From Uloborus plumipes (taxonomy: Eukaryota; Arthropoda; Arachnida; Araneae; Uloboridae): a stretch of 64,000 nucleotides of DNA. Shown one piece after another: positions 11,017 through 23,128 of this stretch. The notes under the pieces are model-generated. The model saw nothing but the letters and a program-made list of their open reading frames with translations, made no database searches and was not told the DNA's origin. The DNA lies in contig JAXGGA010001616.1 in assembly GCA_038373865.1 (NCBI GenBank), positions 67,001-131,000 on the forward strand. Reading direction: 5' to 3'. Made by a program: the position numbers and the translations under genes. Numbering within the stretch: the first letter of the stretch is position 1; the number at the start of each line of letters is the position of its first letter.

Positions 11017-13027
11017 GGGGAAGACCGCCTATATTGGACCCCCTTAGAACAGGAGGCCTGTGTCGCTCAATGTGAAGCAAAACAAAAATGCAAAATAGGG
11101 CATCGTAAGCTAAATTTAATCAGAAACCCCCCTAGGAGCTTATATTTCCTGAAAATATGAAAATTATTTTTTAAAAAATTATCTTATAAAAAGTTGCAAA
11201 AGTCCAATTTAGGAATATATGCGCCTAAATTGAACCATGCGCTTCCTAAGTTGGACCGTACCAGGAATTCATAGAATAATTTATATTTGAACTATACAAC
11301 TTTTTTCCAGGATTTGCCATAGAATTTCTTTTACTTCAACCTCACTTAGGCAGTGTTGATAAACTCGCCGAAGGCATTTCATACACTTAATCATGTTTTG
11401 CACTTCATCTCTATGACAAATATTGCAATAACAATTGTTTTGTGTAGTTTCTTGCTTCTTTTCGTGTGACTTTTTCTGTTCTATGCCTCTTTTATAAGGC
11501 GTTAGAATGATTGCTGAGATAGCCTTCATTTTTGTTCCTTCTATTTTTTTAGTCAAGGGTGATATGTGAGCCGGCTTTACAAAATCATAGTTAGAATTGA
11601 CAATCATGTTTTGATGAGAATTATCCGCTGATTCTGCAGAACTTGTACTAATTTAAGTCGTAGCTAGTTCTTGTACATAGTGTACAACTTACACCGAACA
11701 TGTAACCTGTTCACTTTGAGTAGTTTTATGTGGGCTACTTGTTTCTAATTTTGCTGCAGCAGAAGATGTTCTCGCCTCCATGTATCACATGCTCGATAAC
11801 TGTATATGTAGACAAAGGGAATAAAGCCCACATTTATGTGCATGATGTGCTTGAAAAGAAAGCATTATTATATCTAACTCGTTAGCCAAGTTTATTGCAT
11901 CAATGTTCTTTATGTAAGTGCTGTGCCTATTCATTAATAGAAGGGCATTCTTTTAACATTGCTTGGCTTAACAGTTTTTGTGAAATGTTGAATCAATTGT
12001 GTGAATTATCGTTTGTGATCCAACCTTTTTTTTGAACAAGCATATTTTTTACCAGGGAAACTTTCATAATAAGTTCATACATAGAACGTAATCTTTTGAA
12101 AATAAGCATGGGGAGCTTGCAATTCTGTTGCACTCATGAAGCAAATAACCAGTGTGTTTCTACCACGTTCACCTCTCATTACTGCCCCAAACCTGGTGTT
12201 TACCTCTATATGTCAATATATTTTTGGGGCTTTTAGACAGTGAAAATACCGGCTTCATCTACATTGAACATTTTAGTAGCATATAAATTGTTTCCTTTTA
12301 AAATCGTTTCGAAAATATCAAAGAATTTCATATTTTTTCTCGGTAAACCAGCATAAATTTTATTTAAGGTAATAGCTATGTTTAACAACCTGAAACTGCA
12401 GTTAAATGGATGAAGAGAAAAAAACGCATTCATTTTAAGAAGTTGCAGCTTCTGCTTGACAAAAATGTGCTTGATAAAAAAAGTTTAAATGAATATCGTG
12501 AATAGGTGTTAAAGTATGCTTAAAATAATTTTAACTACGCTATTAAATAAGACGAGTCACTTATTTTATGTTAAGATTAATAAAAAGTCTTGCTTAAAAT
12601 CATATTCTTAAATTGGACCACCGGTCCAATATAGGAAAAATTTTTCGGTCCAATAAAGGAAAACACGCCATTTTTTATTCTTCAGCTCATTGCTCTACCA
12701 AAATGTATCACAATCGCGCATGTAAATACATCGATAGAATCCTTATTAAACACAGATCATAATTCTGTAACAGCATTTTACCTGAATAGAAAAGTTTTTG
12801 AGTAATCTTTCTAGAAACAAGTCCGCAAAATAAGATTTCGCACGTCTTCAACACAGATCAAGCCGTAACTCACGCTAAACAGTTGGAAGACTGGTGAAAC
12901 TTGATACACATTGATTTTACTCCTAAAACTTAATATTTCTACTGTTAAAGTGTATCACAGATCTCTGTACTAGATTTTAAGCTCGAGGTCCAATTTAAGC
13001 AGTGGTCCAATATAGGCGGTCTTCCCC
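11017..13027 (-). mobile_element. Decayed pogo/Tigger-like transposon (2011 bp)
   Basis: Both ends begin GGGGAAGACCGCCTATATTG when read inward, and both are flanked by TA (11015-11016 and 13028-13029). The TIR match runs for about 25 bp. A TTGGACC box, often as AAATTGGACC or ATATTGGACC, recurs at least six times near the two ends and is a plausible transposase-binding repeat. The interior carries fragments of a pogo-type DDE transposase on the minus strand, described separately. Confidence 0.88.
11281..12433 (-). pseudogene. Broken pogo/Tigger-like transposase
   Basis: Read on the minus strand, 12433-12233 gives 66 codons ending MFNVDEAGIFTV. This matches the first-aspartate block of pogo/Tigger (DDE_1) transposases, usually written FNxDETG. 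After a stop and shifts, a block near 11860-11953 reads NALLLMNRHSTYIKN. It corresponds to the family's LLLxDNHxSH block, with the second catalytic aspartate apparently replaced by asparagine. A final frame (11607-11281, 108 codons) has CNICHRDEVQNMIKCMKC, a Cys-rich zinc-finger-like tail known from several Tigger-type proteins. The N-terminal CENP-B-like DNA-binding domain was not found between 12434 and the end of the element. Several stops and frameshifts make it non-functional. This is family recognition from motifs, not from a search. Confidence 0.78.
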
Positions 13028-16000
13028 TATATGCATATTTTTCGCGACGACCATATGCTTTTGTTCCCCCTCTCATGGACTTAAAATTAATTAAACCAAA
13101 AAATAATGATATATTTATTAATAGCTGTATTATCTACCCAATATGTCATGAAATGTAATTTATTAAATCATTGAACAATAAATTAGATAATTGATGAAAA
13201 CAAGAAATAGTATTTCTCTGATGCCTGAGCATTATGCATTCATAATTATAAAGCACTAAATACTTCCTTGAGAAATTAATTAACATAAAGGAGCTCTAAA
13301 TATTTATATTATAAGCAATACTCAATCTTGTGATTGGGATACTCCTGTTTTTAATTGAAGAATTTCGTGAATATCACATGAATATCAGGAAAATAAATGA
13401 GGTCTTTTCGTTTGATGTAGGATATTTTATGACAAATTTCATTTGATGGGCTACTAACTAAGCATGGTGATAAAGAGCTATTAATTTCAGCATCGAATTC
13501 CATTTTACCTTATTAACAGTTAAATATTTACAAAATAATTAAATAAATAATTTAATATAAAGCCATGCTTGAAGAATTAAAATTAGTGCAACTAATTTAT
13601 TCCCATACTGATCTTTACTAAATTGACATGCGTTGAGCAGTGATAAGAACTGACAAAAAAAAGTTTACTCACTAAAATATTAGTTCACAGATACTATAAA
13701 GCATACATTCTATTTTCTACAAAATAATACTGCAACAAAGAAGATTTTCTGTTTAAAGTTTATTACACCAAAGTCTTTGTTTGCTTTTTTCTCTTAAAGA
13801 TAATACATGTCATGCCGATTTTTTCTTCAAATAATTAATGTTTGTATAGTTATGTATTATGTATTGATTATTTTAAATTAAACGTAATTATTTTGGGCGT
13901 CTTACAAAATTGTTATGTTTTTAAGTTTTACCCACAAAAATGTGCCCGTGCATTCGCTAAAAAATCGCTACTGTTGATTACAAAAATGTTTAGAAGAAAA
14001 GATAATGTTTATGAAACTAAAAATATCAAATGCAAAAAAAAAAAATTACAAACTGAAGTAAAAAGACATTTGGTAAAATATTTTGAACGCTTATTTTTCT
14101 CATAAGTTCATGTGCTTAAATCCTTTGAAGCAGCTCAGAGATAAATATAGAATGGTAGAAAATAAAAACAGGTCAAAAAATGTTAACGATAAACACGACG
14201 AACTTCTTAAAATAAATTACTTTATTGTTACCAATAGCAGCCCATCGATCAGGATTCTATTAAGTAAAGTGTCAACTATTCAAAAGAATAACTCTATTTG
14301 TATTCCACTTTGAAACCAGTTAGTAAAAATGTTCGAGAACACTGGACAATTTTATGAATTGTTTTTTAGAATAGTAGTGTTTCAAAAATTGATTCAATTC
14401 CAGAAATATTTTTAACAGGCAAGTATTCGTATGCCACAAAGTATTTCTGTATCGAAGTATTTTATAGTATACCAATTTAATCCTGAATTAATATTTCTTC
14501 AAATGCTTACGGTTTTCGATGTTGAAAATTTGATTTTTAATTTGAGGACAATTGCACGGAAAAAAGACCCCTCTCTCCTTTTTTTTTTATTAATTCGACT
14601 ATATATGCTTATTATGTGCCCTTATTTCTAAACAATGCAATATTCTTCTTATTTTTTAGTTGGAATAAAAAAGACAAATAATTATAATAATAAACTGTAT
14701 GAAATCATAAAATACTATATTTACTTTCCTTTAAATGTAATTAAAATAAGATAAAAAAGGAAATAAAAAAGAAAAAAAAAACTTGAATGAGAATAGAATT
14801 CTGATATAAGAAAAGTGTAGATTTGCCTCTTAGAATTTTTATAAAACGCACTTTGAAAATTACTATAAAAACTGAAGAACAGTAAAGAATTAAAAGTGAA
14901 AGGGATTTTCGAATGTGAAGATACATATTTTTAAAATTTAGTTTCTGCAATTAACTTTTCATAGCAAAATAAATTACCATACTAAAATTCAAATGAATTG
15001 ATGTATGTTTAGGGGCAGCGACAAATTGAAAGTTTTTAAGCTTTAATTGCTCAAGTGTAAAAATTCACCGTTTACAAGTCACTTTGAAATGTGAATCTAT
15101 TGTTTAATAGTTTACTAAATTTTTTAAAGGATGTCTTGAGCCCTTTTTGCTGTAAGTTTTACTGCACTGAGGAAAATTAAAACGCTTAAGAAGGTGACTC
15201 TGTTGTCCAATGAAGTTAAATCTTAGTAAACACGGAAAAAATGTTGTATATAACATTATCATTTCAGAAACTTGTATTATGGTGTTTGTAAATGTAAAAT
15301 CCTTTTGCCACAATATTTCTACACTTAAGTTCATCATTAAATAAATTCTATCACCAAAGTGTTGGCATTAAAAAAAAAAAAAAAAAAACTCGACTTTCTC
15401 CTACTTAAATTACATCATGTAAGTGCTAAATCTTCGCAACTCCTAAGCATTGACCAAGTCACCTGTTTTTTTTTTTTTTTTTTTTTCTTAGTTCTATAAT
15501 ATCATAGAGAACAAGAGAAAGCCTGTTAAGAATACGATTTCCGAAATTTTATTTTGGACTAAACAACTTCCCCCACAAACAGTTATGCTGTTACATTGAC
15601 CAAGGTAATTTTTTACATTAACTAATTTTACCAATAATAAATATCTGATATTTCTTCCGATTTAATATGTATTTGTTATCGTTTAGTATTTTTGGCGAAA
15701 AAAAATAATTTGGCTTTCTGGAATTGTTTTTTTTTCTTTTAATTAGTCATAGTTTTCTCTTGAGCGTTTGCTATTTTTCTCAATTGAATTCTCAAAAACT
15801 TTTTGCTGACCATATGCTAAAAGAATAATCGCTGTAATTTTCAGCTACAGATCACTTTCTGCCAACAACTTTGAGAAATATTTTTTTTCTGCTACCTGTT
15901 GCATCGCAAAAAATTTCCCAGCTGAACAGTAGCAACTTACTATGCATGCAATCATTTAAAATCGTATTCTGGGTAATTGACATAAAAAAGCTCACAGAAC

Positions 16001-16611
16001 TTTTAAATATGCGATCGCTTAAATGAAGCATAGGCCTTTATACACTGTGGTAATTCCAGGGATTTATTGAGACACATTAAAGTAAAAGTTAGCAAAAAAA
16101 TTATCCAAGACAAAAACAATGTTTTCATTCACACCATCCCTGCTGGGGGCAATTATCACGCAGGTAACGAAAGTTTTACTTGAAACACATTTTAGAAAAT
16201 TAAAGATTCTAATTTAGTGATTTAGTTTAACTTTAACGGGTGTGTACAACAAAGTCGCACCCAATGTAGGGGTTTAGGGTTTAAAAGCGTCCTACAGAAG
16301 AAAAAAATCATAAAAAGTAAAATGAAAAAAGTGTTAATTGGACTTAATCTAACTTTAATATTACAGTTCGTGTAAAGCTCTTAGAAAGAAAAAAACAGCA
16401 ATTTTCCGACTGAAATCAACCTAAAAAATGTGGTGCGAAAAACACTGAATAGTCTCCCAGTGCAAAACACAAATTTTTCTTCGTTTACATTTATGCTGAA
16501 TCTGGGTTTTGACAAAAATAGAAGAACGTTGCTTCCAGGAGGCATAGTAATTGTATTTGGTAATACAATTTACATCTGCAAGAAACTCCTTGTTCGGTTT
16601 AATAAGCATTA
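13028..16611. other. AT-rich stretch with a few unrecognised small frames
   Basis: Frames at 13842-14105, 14083-14313 and 14431-14631 on the plus strand are lysine- and asparagine-rich and match no family I recognise. Poly-A (about 15370-15388) and poly-T (about 15465-15486) runs are present. No TIR, RNA gene or conserved domain was seen. Confidence 0.5.
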
Positions 16612-16642
16612 CACTGAAGTGACAAAAGTCATGAGATACCTC

Positions 16643-17689
16643 TTAATATCGTGTCGGCCCTCCTTTTGCCCGGCGAAGTGCAACAACTCGACGTGGCATG
16701 GACTCAACAAGTCGTTGGAAGTCTTCTGCAGGAATATTGAGCCATGCTGTCTCGATAGACGTCCATAATTGTGAAAGCGTTGATGGGGCAGGATTTTGGG
16801 CACGAACAGACCTCTCGATGGTGTCCCATAAATGCTCAATGGGATTCATGTCGGGCGATCTAGGTGGCCAAATCATTCGTTGGAATTGTCCAGAATTTTC
16901 TTCAAACCAATTGCGAACAGTTGTGGCCCGGTGACATGGCGCATTGTCATCCATAAAAATCCCATCGTTGTTTGGGTACATGAAGTCCATGAATGGCTGC
17001 AAGTGATCTCCAAGTAGCTGCACATAAGCATTTCCAGTCAATGTTCGGTCCAGTCGCACTAGAGGACCAAGTCCATGCCATGAAAAAACAGCCCACACCA
17101 TTACGGAGCCACCACCAGCTTGAACAGTGCCTTGCTGACAGTTTGGGTCCATGGCTTCGTGGGGTCTGCGCCACACTCGAACCCTACCATCGGCTCTTAC
17201 CAGCTGAAATCGTGACTCATCGGACCAGGCCACGGTTTTCCATTCATCTAGGGACCAACCGATATGCTCACGTGCCCACGAGAGTCGCTGCAAGCGATGT
17301 CGTTCTGTCAGTAAAGGCACTCGAGTCGGTCTTCTGCTGGAATAGCCCAAGAAATCCAAATTTCTCCGCACAGTTCTAGCAGACACGTCCATTGTACGTC
17401 CCACATTGATTTCTACGGTGATTTGACGCAGTGTTGCTTGTCTGTTAGAATTTACGACTCTTTGCAGACGTCGCCGGTCTCGATCTTTAAGTGCAGGCGG
17501 TCGACCACTGCGCTGTCCATGGTGGGATGTTATACCTGAAATTTCATACTCTCGGCACACTCTTGACACAGTGGATCTGGGAATGTTGAATTCTCTAACG
17601 ATTTCCGAAATGGCATGACCCATGCGTCTAGCTCCAACTAACATTCCGCGTTCAAAGTCTGTTAATTCACGTCGTGCGGTCATCATCAC
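16643..17689 (-). CDS. Tc1/mariner transposase, DD36E-type spacing (copy 1)
   Basis: A 348-codon intact gene for a cut-and-paste transposase, which would bind the element's TIRs, excise it and insert it at TA. Residues about 8-60 and 64-115 form the paired helix-turn-helix region: the first has IVREFNIPRSTVSRV, and the GRPP motif at 62-65 is the linker. The catalytic core has D157 in WSDESRF, D248 in FMDDNAPCH and E285 in NPIEHLW. I count 36 residues between D248 and E285, against 34 in classical Tc1. All three acidic residues are present. The start is the first of three successive Met codons; the true start among them is not decidable. It differs from copy 2 by D112 for E and P121 for S. A TATA box lies upstream at 17751-17757. 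The family resembles proteins often labelled Tcb2-like, but the spacing fits a DD36E group better. Confidence 0.96.
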   Translation of the reverse strand: MMMTARRELTDFERGMLVGARRMGHAISEIVREFNIPRSTVSRVCREYEISGITSHHGQRSGRPPALKDRDRRRLQRVVNSNRQATLRQITVEINVGRTMDVSARTVRRNLDFLGYSSRRPTRVPLLTERHRLQRLSWAREHIGWSLDEWKTVAWSDESRFQLVRADGRVRVWRRPHEAMDPNCQQGTVQAGGGSVMVWAVFSWHGLGPLVRLDRTLTGNAYVQLLGDHLQPFMDFMYPNNDGIFMDDNAPCHRATTVRNWFEENSGQFQRMIWPPRSPDMNPIEHLWDTIERSVRAQNPAPSTLSQLWTSIETAWLNIPAEDFQRLVESMPRRVVALRRAKGGPTRY

Positions 17690-17750
17690 GTTAAAACCTC
17701 TTCACATGAATAACTTGAACAGAAATGAAAGCTCTGTAAAAGCACTGCGC

Positions 17751-17757
17751 ATTTATA
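17751..17757 (-). promoter_or_regulatory. TATA box of the Tc1-like transposase gene (copy 1)
   Basis: Read on the minus strand this is TATAAAT within GGTATAAATGCG, about 62 bases before the ATG triplet at 17689. An octamer, ATGCAAAT, lies further upstream at 17790-17797. Both are inside the transposon and are repeated in copy 2. Confidence 0.5.
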
Positions 17758-17829
17758 CCTGTTCTATGCGATGCTACTGCCATCTGAAAATTTGCATATT
17801 GCTATCCCATGACTTTTGTCACTTCAGTG

Positions 17830-19531
17830 CATTTCACAATATTAAACCGGATATTATACATGGCACGTTATGAAGAGTTTGTGAACATTTACAACATATT
17901 CTTTTATACGTTTTTACAACATACCCTTTGATAAACAGAGAATAAGTTTATATTCGAAAGATGTAAAACAAGAGAGTAGAGCTCTAATTAGCTTAGCCAG
18001 AATTTCCCTTCTGATGGTAGGGCCATAACAATCCTTACATGAATAAAAAATATCATCATTTTATTGGTAATATGAAATAAAACCGAAAGGTCCTGGTGGG
18101 GGAGGGGAGGTGAAACCTCTCACCACCGACACCTCCCATTTTTCAGTTAATCATAAATTAATTATTTGACTCACCGGTATAGCTTTTTCAATAAAAATAA
18201 TAATTAATGCTTGGCAGTATATCTGACAATTTAATTTTAAAAAGATAAAAAAAAAAAAAAGACCTTCTCAAGTTTGCTCACACGAGGTAATTTTCTTGGT
18301 AAACTACCTGCAATTTATTAGCCGAGTAGTAAAGATACTTTCCAGAATTTTCCTTAAACGTAACTCACTTATCAGAAGCCAATCAAAATAGTCAATACCA
18401 AGTATCGACATTTGGAAGATCTTTATGCTGATTAAACATATTTCCCGGAACCCATAAAAAAGAGCAATTACCTTTTTCATGGGTAATTTTTTGTATGAGT
18501 AATCCTACGAAAACCGGGAAATAAAATCCATGTATATCCCATGAATACCAATACCACTGCATGAGCATTCGTTTTATCCTTGCTTAGTCTGAGTAAAGAA
18601 CCCATCTATAGTGATGTAGCAACATCCAGGAAAAAGACGAGTCTCCTCCAATTAATTAATCTGAATCCGGCCAATAACAGGAATAGGAGGCCGTTGGGTC
18701 CTCTTTTCACTCCGGGATTTGGGAATCCATTATCGAGACACGATAAAAGGTAACCACCCTTATTTGGTTATTGTCCCGACCAATAAAAGAAGAACGCCTT
18801 TTCTCCGAACAATTGTAGGGGAAATTTCGGTTTGTGAATATGGCTGCAAATCCGAAAGCAATACAAGAGGAGAAGTTCACATTACCTAAAAAGAAATATC
18901 TTGACTTCTCTGAGGAAAGGATCCGTGACATTTAATGCTTATGCAATGATTTCAATGTTGCTAAGTATTGCAAGCTTCTCAGGTTTATTATAAAATTGCT
19001 CTATTATTATAATAACAACTCTCGTTAATGAATTCTATAATTATTTAGTTCATGTTTTAATTTATATGATTTTTTTTACTCTTCATTTTGCTCAGCTTAA
19101 TACTACTGTCTTTTCGCTCTAATTTTTAGGTTTCCCAAACTTCATGTTCAGCCCTTTACTTCTTAAAAACAGTTGCGTTTAATTTTTCATATTTAACACA
19201 ATCTGCGCAAATACATTCTTAGCATCTTCGTAATCATAATAATACCCATTATAAGTCATAAATGTTTAATTTTTGCGCTCTGATGTAAATGGCCTCAATG
19301 TAGCTCCCTTGGATTACCAAAATCTCGAAGGTTGTAAAATGTTGCCGTGAAAAAGTCATTCCCAGAAGTTTTGAAATAGTTCCATCCGGCGGAGCTTTTG
19401 AAACGTAAGTTTAAACAATTTCGTTGTTTAAAACGCTACTTAAACAAAAGAAATGAGTGAAAAAATACCTTTTCTAATATGCCTTACAGTAAGAGCTACA
19501 AATTAGTAAGTTATAATTAGCAGTTATTCAT
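17830..19531. other. Intergenic stretch with one possible small ORF
   Basis: Contains a G-rich/C-rich tract near 18090-18140 that could pair locally (GGGAGGTG against CACCTCCC). The only protein-like frame is at 18840-18935, listed separately. Otherwise nothing was recognised. Confidence 0.4.
18840..18935 (+). CDS. Possible 31-residue small ORF or exon fragment
   Basis: ATG to TAA, 31 codons. It starts MAANPKAIQEEKFTLPKKK and ends with an acidic stretch before the stop. The amino-acid mix is less biased than in neighbouring random frames, and the sequence around it is GC-richer than its surroundings. I do not recognise it, there is no signal peptide or membrane segment, and a chance ORF of this length is common. 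It could also be part of a longer spliced exon or a decayed repeat. Confidence 0.15.
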   Translation: MAANPKAIQEEKFTLPKKKYLDFSEERIRDI

Positions 19532-19821
19532 TTAACCCATTAATGCCTAGTGTCCCATTTTAGGGACAGTCTAAAAAAGGGCCTGAATTTTCCAAAAATG
19601 AACATTTCAACCAAATAATAGTGTTCAATTAGTACCTTGGTATTGTTTCAATTCGTTATTAACAGGTTGCAGCACATAACCATTGTAAATTGTGTTCTGT
19701 AGCAGTTTTAATATGGTCTTTATCAAAAATTACATCTTTCACAATCTCAAGAAAAGAGCAAAGTTTTCAAAATTATTCCCAGCTTCCCAGTTTATGTTAA
19801 TTGTGGATTTTATTATGAAAT

Positions 19822-20070
19822 GAAGGGTCAGGAGGAAAAACCACGGTAGTCACATTTGATTCATTTTGAGAAAAACGAAATTTAAACTTTACGAACTCAT
19901 AAACTTCCCCAGTATACTTGTTCTAAAATGACAATAATACATGGACTATAGTGTTTTTTCACGAATATTGCATATGCTAAACGAAATTACACTTATTTTT
20001 CTAACAGGTGGTAGCATCAGTTTAAATTCAACAAAAAGTGGACTACCGTGGTTTTTCCTCCTGACCCTTC
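19822..20070. mobile_element. Nested MITE (249 bp) with 30 bp perfect TIRs
   Basis: Left end GAAGGGTCAGGAGGAAAAAC and right end, inverted, identical over 30 bp. Flanked on both sides by AAAT (19818-19821 and 20071-20074), which looks like a 4 bp target duplication. No coding capacity. Superfamily not assigned. Confidence 0.83.
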
Positions 20071-20126
20071 AAATGTCTTTTTAAATATTATATCGTAGGT
20101 ACAAAGAAATTTTAGTAAAAAAAGTA

Positions 20127-23100
20127 GGGTCATTCCACGTCAGTTCACCCGGTCATGTAACCCATGTCCTCGGATTTTGATAAAATTTGGTGTATTTAAT
20201 ATTTTTATGGTGGTAAGTAACCATATGAGCTCTTTTGCCCATATGTGATCTGGTTTTTGTTTTACCGGCCGTCAAACTTTTCAAAAAATTGCATTTTCTG
20301 TCAACCGCTAAGCCTAATCTGCATGTATACGTATCTCTTCAGTAAATTGTGACGGGTGCAGAAATCTTTCAATATTTCCAAAAATTCTCAGATATGTTGC
20401 TGAAAGCGTGAGGATTTAATAAAAAATACTTGAAATTTATATAATATAATTTTGTTTGAATAAAATTTGAATAAACTACGACAAGCATTTTTTTTCTTGT
20501 GCAAAACATGAGTTTACTTAAGTGGCATTTCACGAAAAGGCGGAGGTCCTATTCAATAATGAAAGCATTCGAAATGAGCCTGAAGGTGTGTTCTATCAAT
20601 GCAAAGAATAAAATTAGTGGTTTTTTCGTTTTCTTGTAGCTGTTGCACAATATACACATTTCAGTATCACATTTTTGAAAAAAAGTTCTAGTCATTTTCC
20701 TAACCTAAATTTCACTGAAAAGCAAACATACCTTTATTTTTAAGTGTATTTACAGCCCTATTATGCTCCTTAAAAATCATCTTAATCCCTTATTAAGCAG
20801 AAAGAAAAGTGAGAAATAATTTATGACTCCCAAATTCAGTTGTTAAGTTCAGCAAAATATCAGATGTAGAAAAAAGATGTGCAAAACATGTATTTACTTT
20901 AGTAGCTTTTTATGAAGAGGCGGAGGTCATATTCAATAATAGAAGCATTCGAAATAAACCTAAAGGTGTGTTCTATTATTTCAAAGAACAAAATTAGTGG
21001 CTTTTTTTTTTTTTTTTGCTATTGTACAATATACACATTTCAGTACCAACATTTTTGAAAAAAGTTCTAGTTATTTTCCTAACTTAATTTTCAATATTTT
21101 TTGTATAAAAGAGGCATTGTTCATGCTTTGGTAGCATAAAAACGTATTATATTTAGTTGTAATAAATTATAATTGTATTGTATGTGCAAAGAAAAGATAG
21201 GATAGCAAAATCTTTAAAGTAAAAATAATAATTAAAAATGTGAGTTTCTGAATATTATCGGATTGTTTGTCTTTGAAGTGTTTGTGTGATCCTGTTTTCA
21301 GCAAATTTAAGGAATATACTGTTTGATATTTTAACGCTCAACCTTCCTTGCATTTGCGCATGTATCAGGTCTCTTCTTATTTTATCCAAATATGGGTCAT
21401 AGTGATAAGAGGGATAAAGAATGCGAGTGGGTTTTCTATTTTGGTTTGTTTGTTTTCATTGGATTCGCTTATCAGGAAGGTTGGTTTGCGCTGATAAATA
21501 ATAATAGGAGATAATTAAAAAGCTAGAGCCCCGGACAGACATAATTCAATAAAAATAAACTAGAAATTTCAGCATCCAGTTAGGAGCAAATACAGCTTTC
21601 GACACTTGCTATTGGAGTTTAAAAGAAAAAAAATTGAAAATTTTCAAGTAAGTGGCTATGTTAGACTTGAAGCAAGACTATCTTTTACCTAAGAAAGCAC
21701 TATTATCTTTACTATAACCAAGAAATGGTAAGATGTTAGATGAAATAACTACGTCAAACGGTCCGTAACATAAGATTCTGGAAGATGTTACTATTCTCTT
21801 CAAAAGGAGATTGAATATGTACAAAATAAGTATTCCGAATATTTCATGATAACGTGACTTCAACAAGTAATGTCCAACGTCGGAAATGCAAGGAAGGTCG
21901 AGAGTTAAAATATCAAACAGTATATTCCTTAAATTTGCTGAAAACAAGATCACACAAACACTTCAAAGACATACAATCCGATGATATTCGGAAACTCATA
22001 TTTTTCATTGTTATTTTTTCTTCAAAGATTGTGCTATCCTATCTCTTCTTCGCACATTCAATACAATTATAAATCATTAAAAATAAATATAATACGTTTT
22101 TATGCTACAAAAGCATGAGCTATGCTTCTTTTACACAAAAAATATTGAAAATTAAGTTAGGAAAATGACTAGAACTTTTTTCAAAAATGTTGGTACTGAA
22201 ATGTGTATATTGTGCTATAGCAACAAAAAAAAAAAAAAAAGCCACTAATTTTGTTCTTTGCAATGATAGAACACACCTTTAGGTTTATTTCGAATGCTTC
22301 TATTATTGAATATGACCTCCGCCTCTTCATAAAAAGCTACTAAAGTAAATTCATGTTTTGCACATCTTTTTCTACATCTGATATTTTGCTAAACTTAACA
22401 ACTGAATTTGGGAGTCACAAATTTTTTCTCACTTTTCTTTCTGCTTAATAAGGGATTAAGATGATTTTTAAGGAGCATAATAGGGCTGTGAATACACTTA
22501 AAAATAAAGGTATGTTTGCTTTTCAGTGAAATTTCGGTTCGGAAAATGACTAGAACTTTTTTTTCAAAAATGTTTATACTGAAATGTGTATATTGTGCAA
22601 CAGCAACGAGAAAACGAAAAAAACCACTAATTTTATTCTTTGCAATGATAGAACACACCTTCAGGCTCATTTCGAATGCTTTCATTATTGAATAGGACCT
22701 CCGCCTTTTCGTGAAATGCCACTTAAGTAAACTCCTGTTTTGCACAAGAAAAAAAATGCTTGTCGTAGTTTATTCAAATTTTATTCAAACAAAATTATAT
22801 TATATAAATTTCAAGTATTTTTTTATTAAATCTTCATACTTTCAGCAACATATCTGAGAATTTTTGGAAATATTGAAAGATTTCTGCACCCGTCACAATT
22901 TACTGAAGAGATACGTATACATGCAGATTAAGCTTAGCGGTTGACAGAAAATGCAATTTTTTGAAAAGTTTGACGGCCTATAAAACAAAAATCAGATCAC
23001 ATATGGGCAAAAGAATTCATATGGTTACTTACCACCATAAAAATATTAAATACACCAATTTTTATCAAAATCCGAGGACATGGGTTACAAAATCCCGTTT

Positions 23101-23128
23101 TCCTGGGTGATTTGACATGGATTGACCC
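20127..23128. mobile_element. 3 kb foldback element
   Basis: Left arm 20127-about 21357 and right arm about 21883-23128 are inverted copies over about 1.2 kb, separated by a unique core of about 0.5 kb. The ends read inward as GGGTCATTCCACGTCA and GGGTCAATCCATGTCA. AGTA flanks both ends (20123-20126 and 23129-23132), possibly a 4 bp duplication. Each arm also holds an internal tandem duplication of about 370 bp (units near 20510-20870 and 20880-21100 on the left). No coding frame is convincing. Confidence 0.88.
21358..21882. other. Core between the arms of the 3 kb foldback
   Basis: About 525 bp of single-copy sequence. A 91-codon frame on the minus strand crosses its right edge but matches nothing that I recognise. 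It may be remnant element body or captured host DNA. Confidence 0.45.

Larger units (their letters stand above)
16612..17829 (-). mobile_element. Intact Tc1-like transposon, copy 1 (1218 bp)
   Basis: TIRs of about 27 bp begin CACTGAAGTGACAAAAGTCA at both ends, with one mismatch at base 23. The left flank is TA (16610-16611); the right flank is CA (17830-17831), one change from TA. The element carries one intact transposase gene on the minus strand and nothing else. It is the same length as the copy at 53220-54437, and I count four substitutions between them, so both moved recently. Confidence 0.97.

Noticed and set aside
16262..16290. GGGTTTAGGGTTTAA, telomere-like
   Set aside because: Only one or two units, and arthropod telomeres usually use TTAGG; probably chance.
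16698..17379. Several plus-strand frames of 61-128 codons inside Tc1-like copy 1, and their equivalents in copy 2
   Set aside because: They lie antisense to the transposase gene and are explained by its codon structure; the same frames recur in copy 2 only because the DNA is nearly identical.
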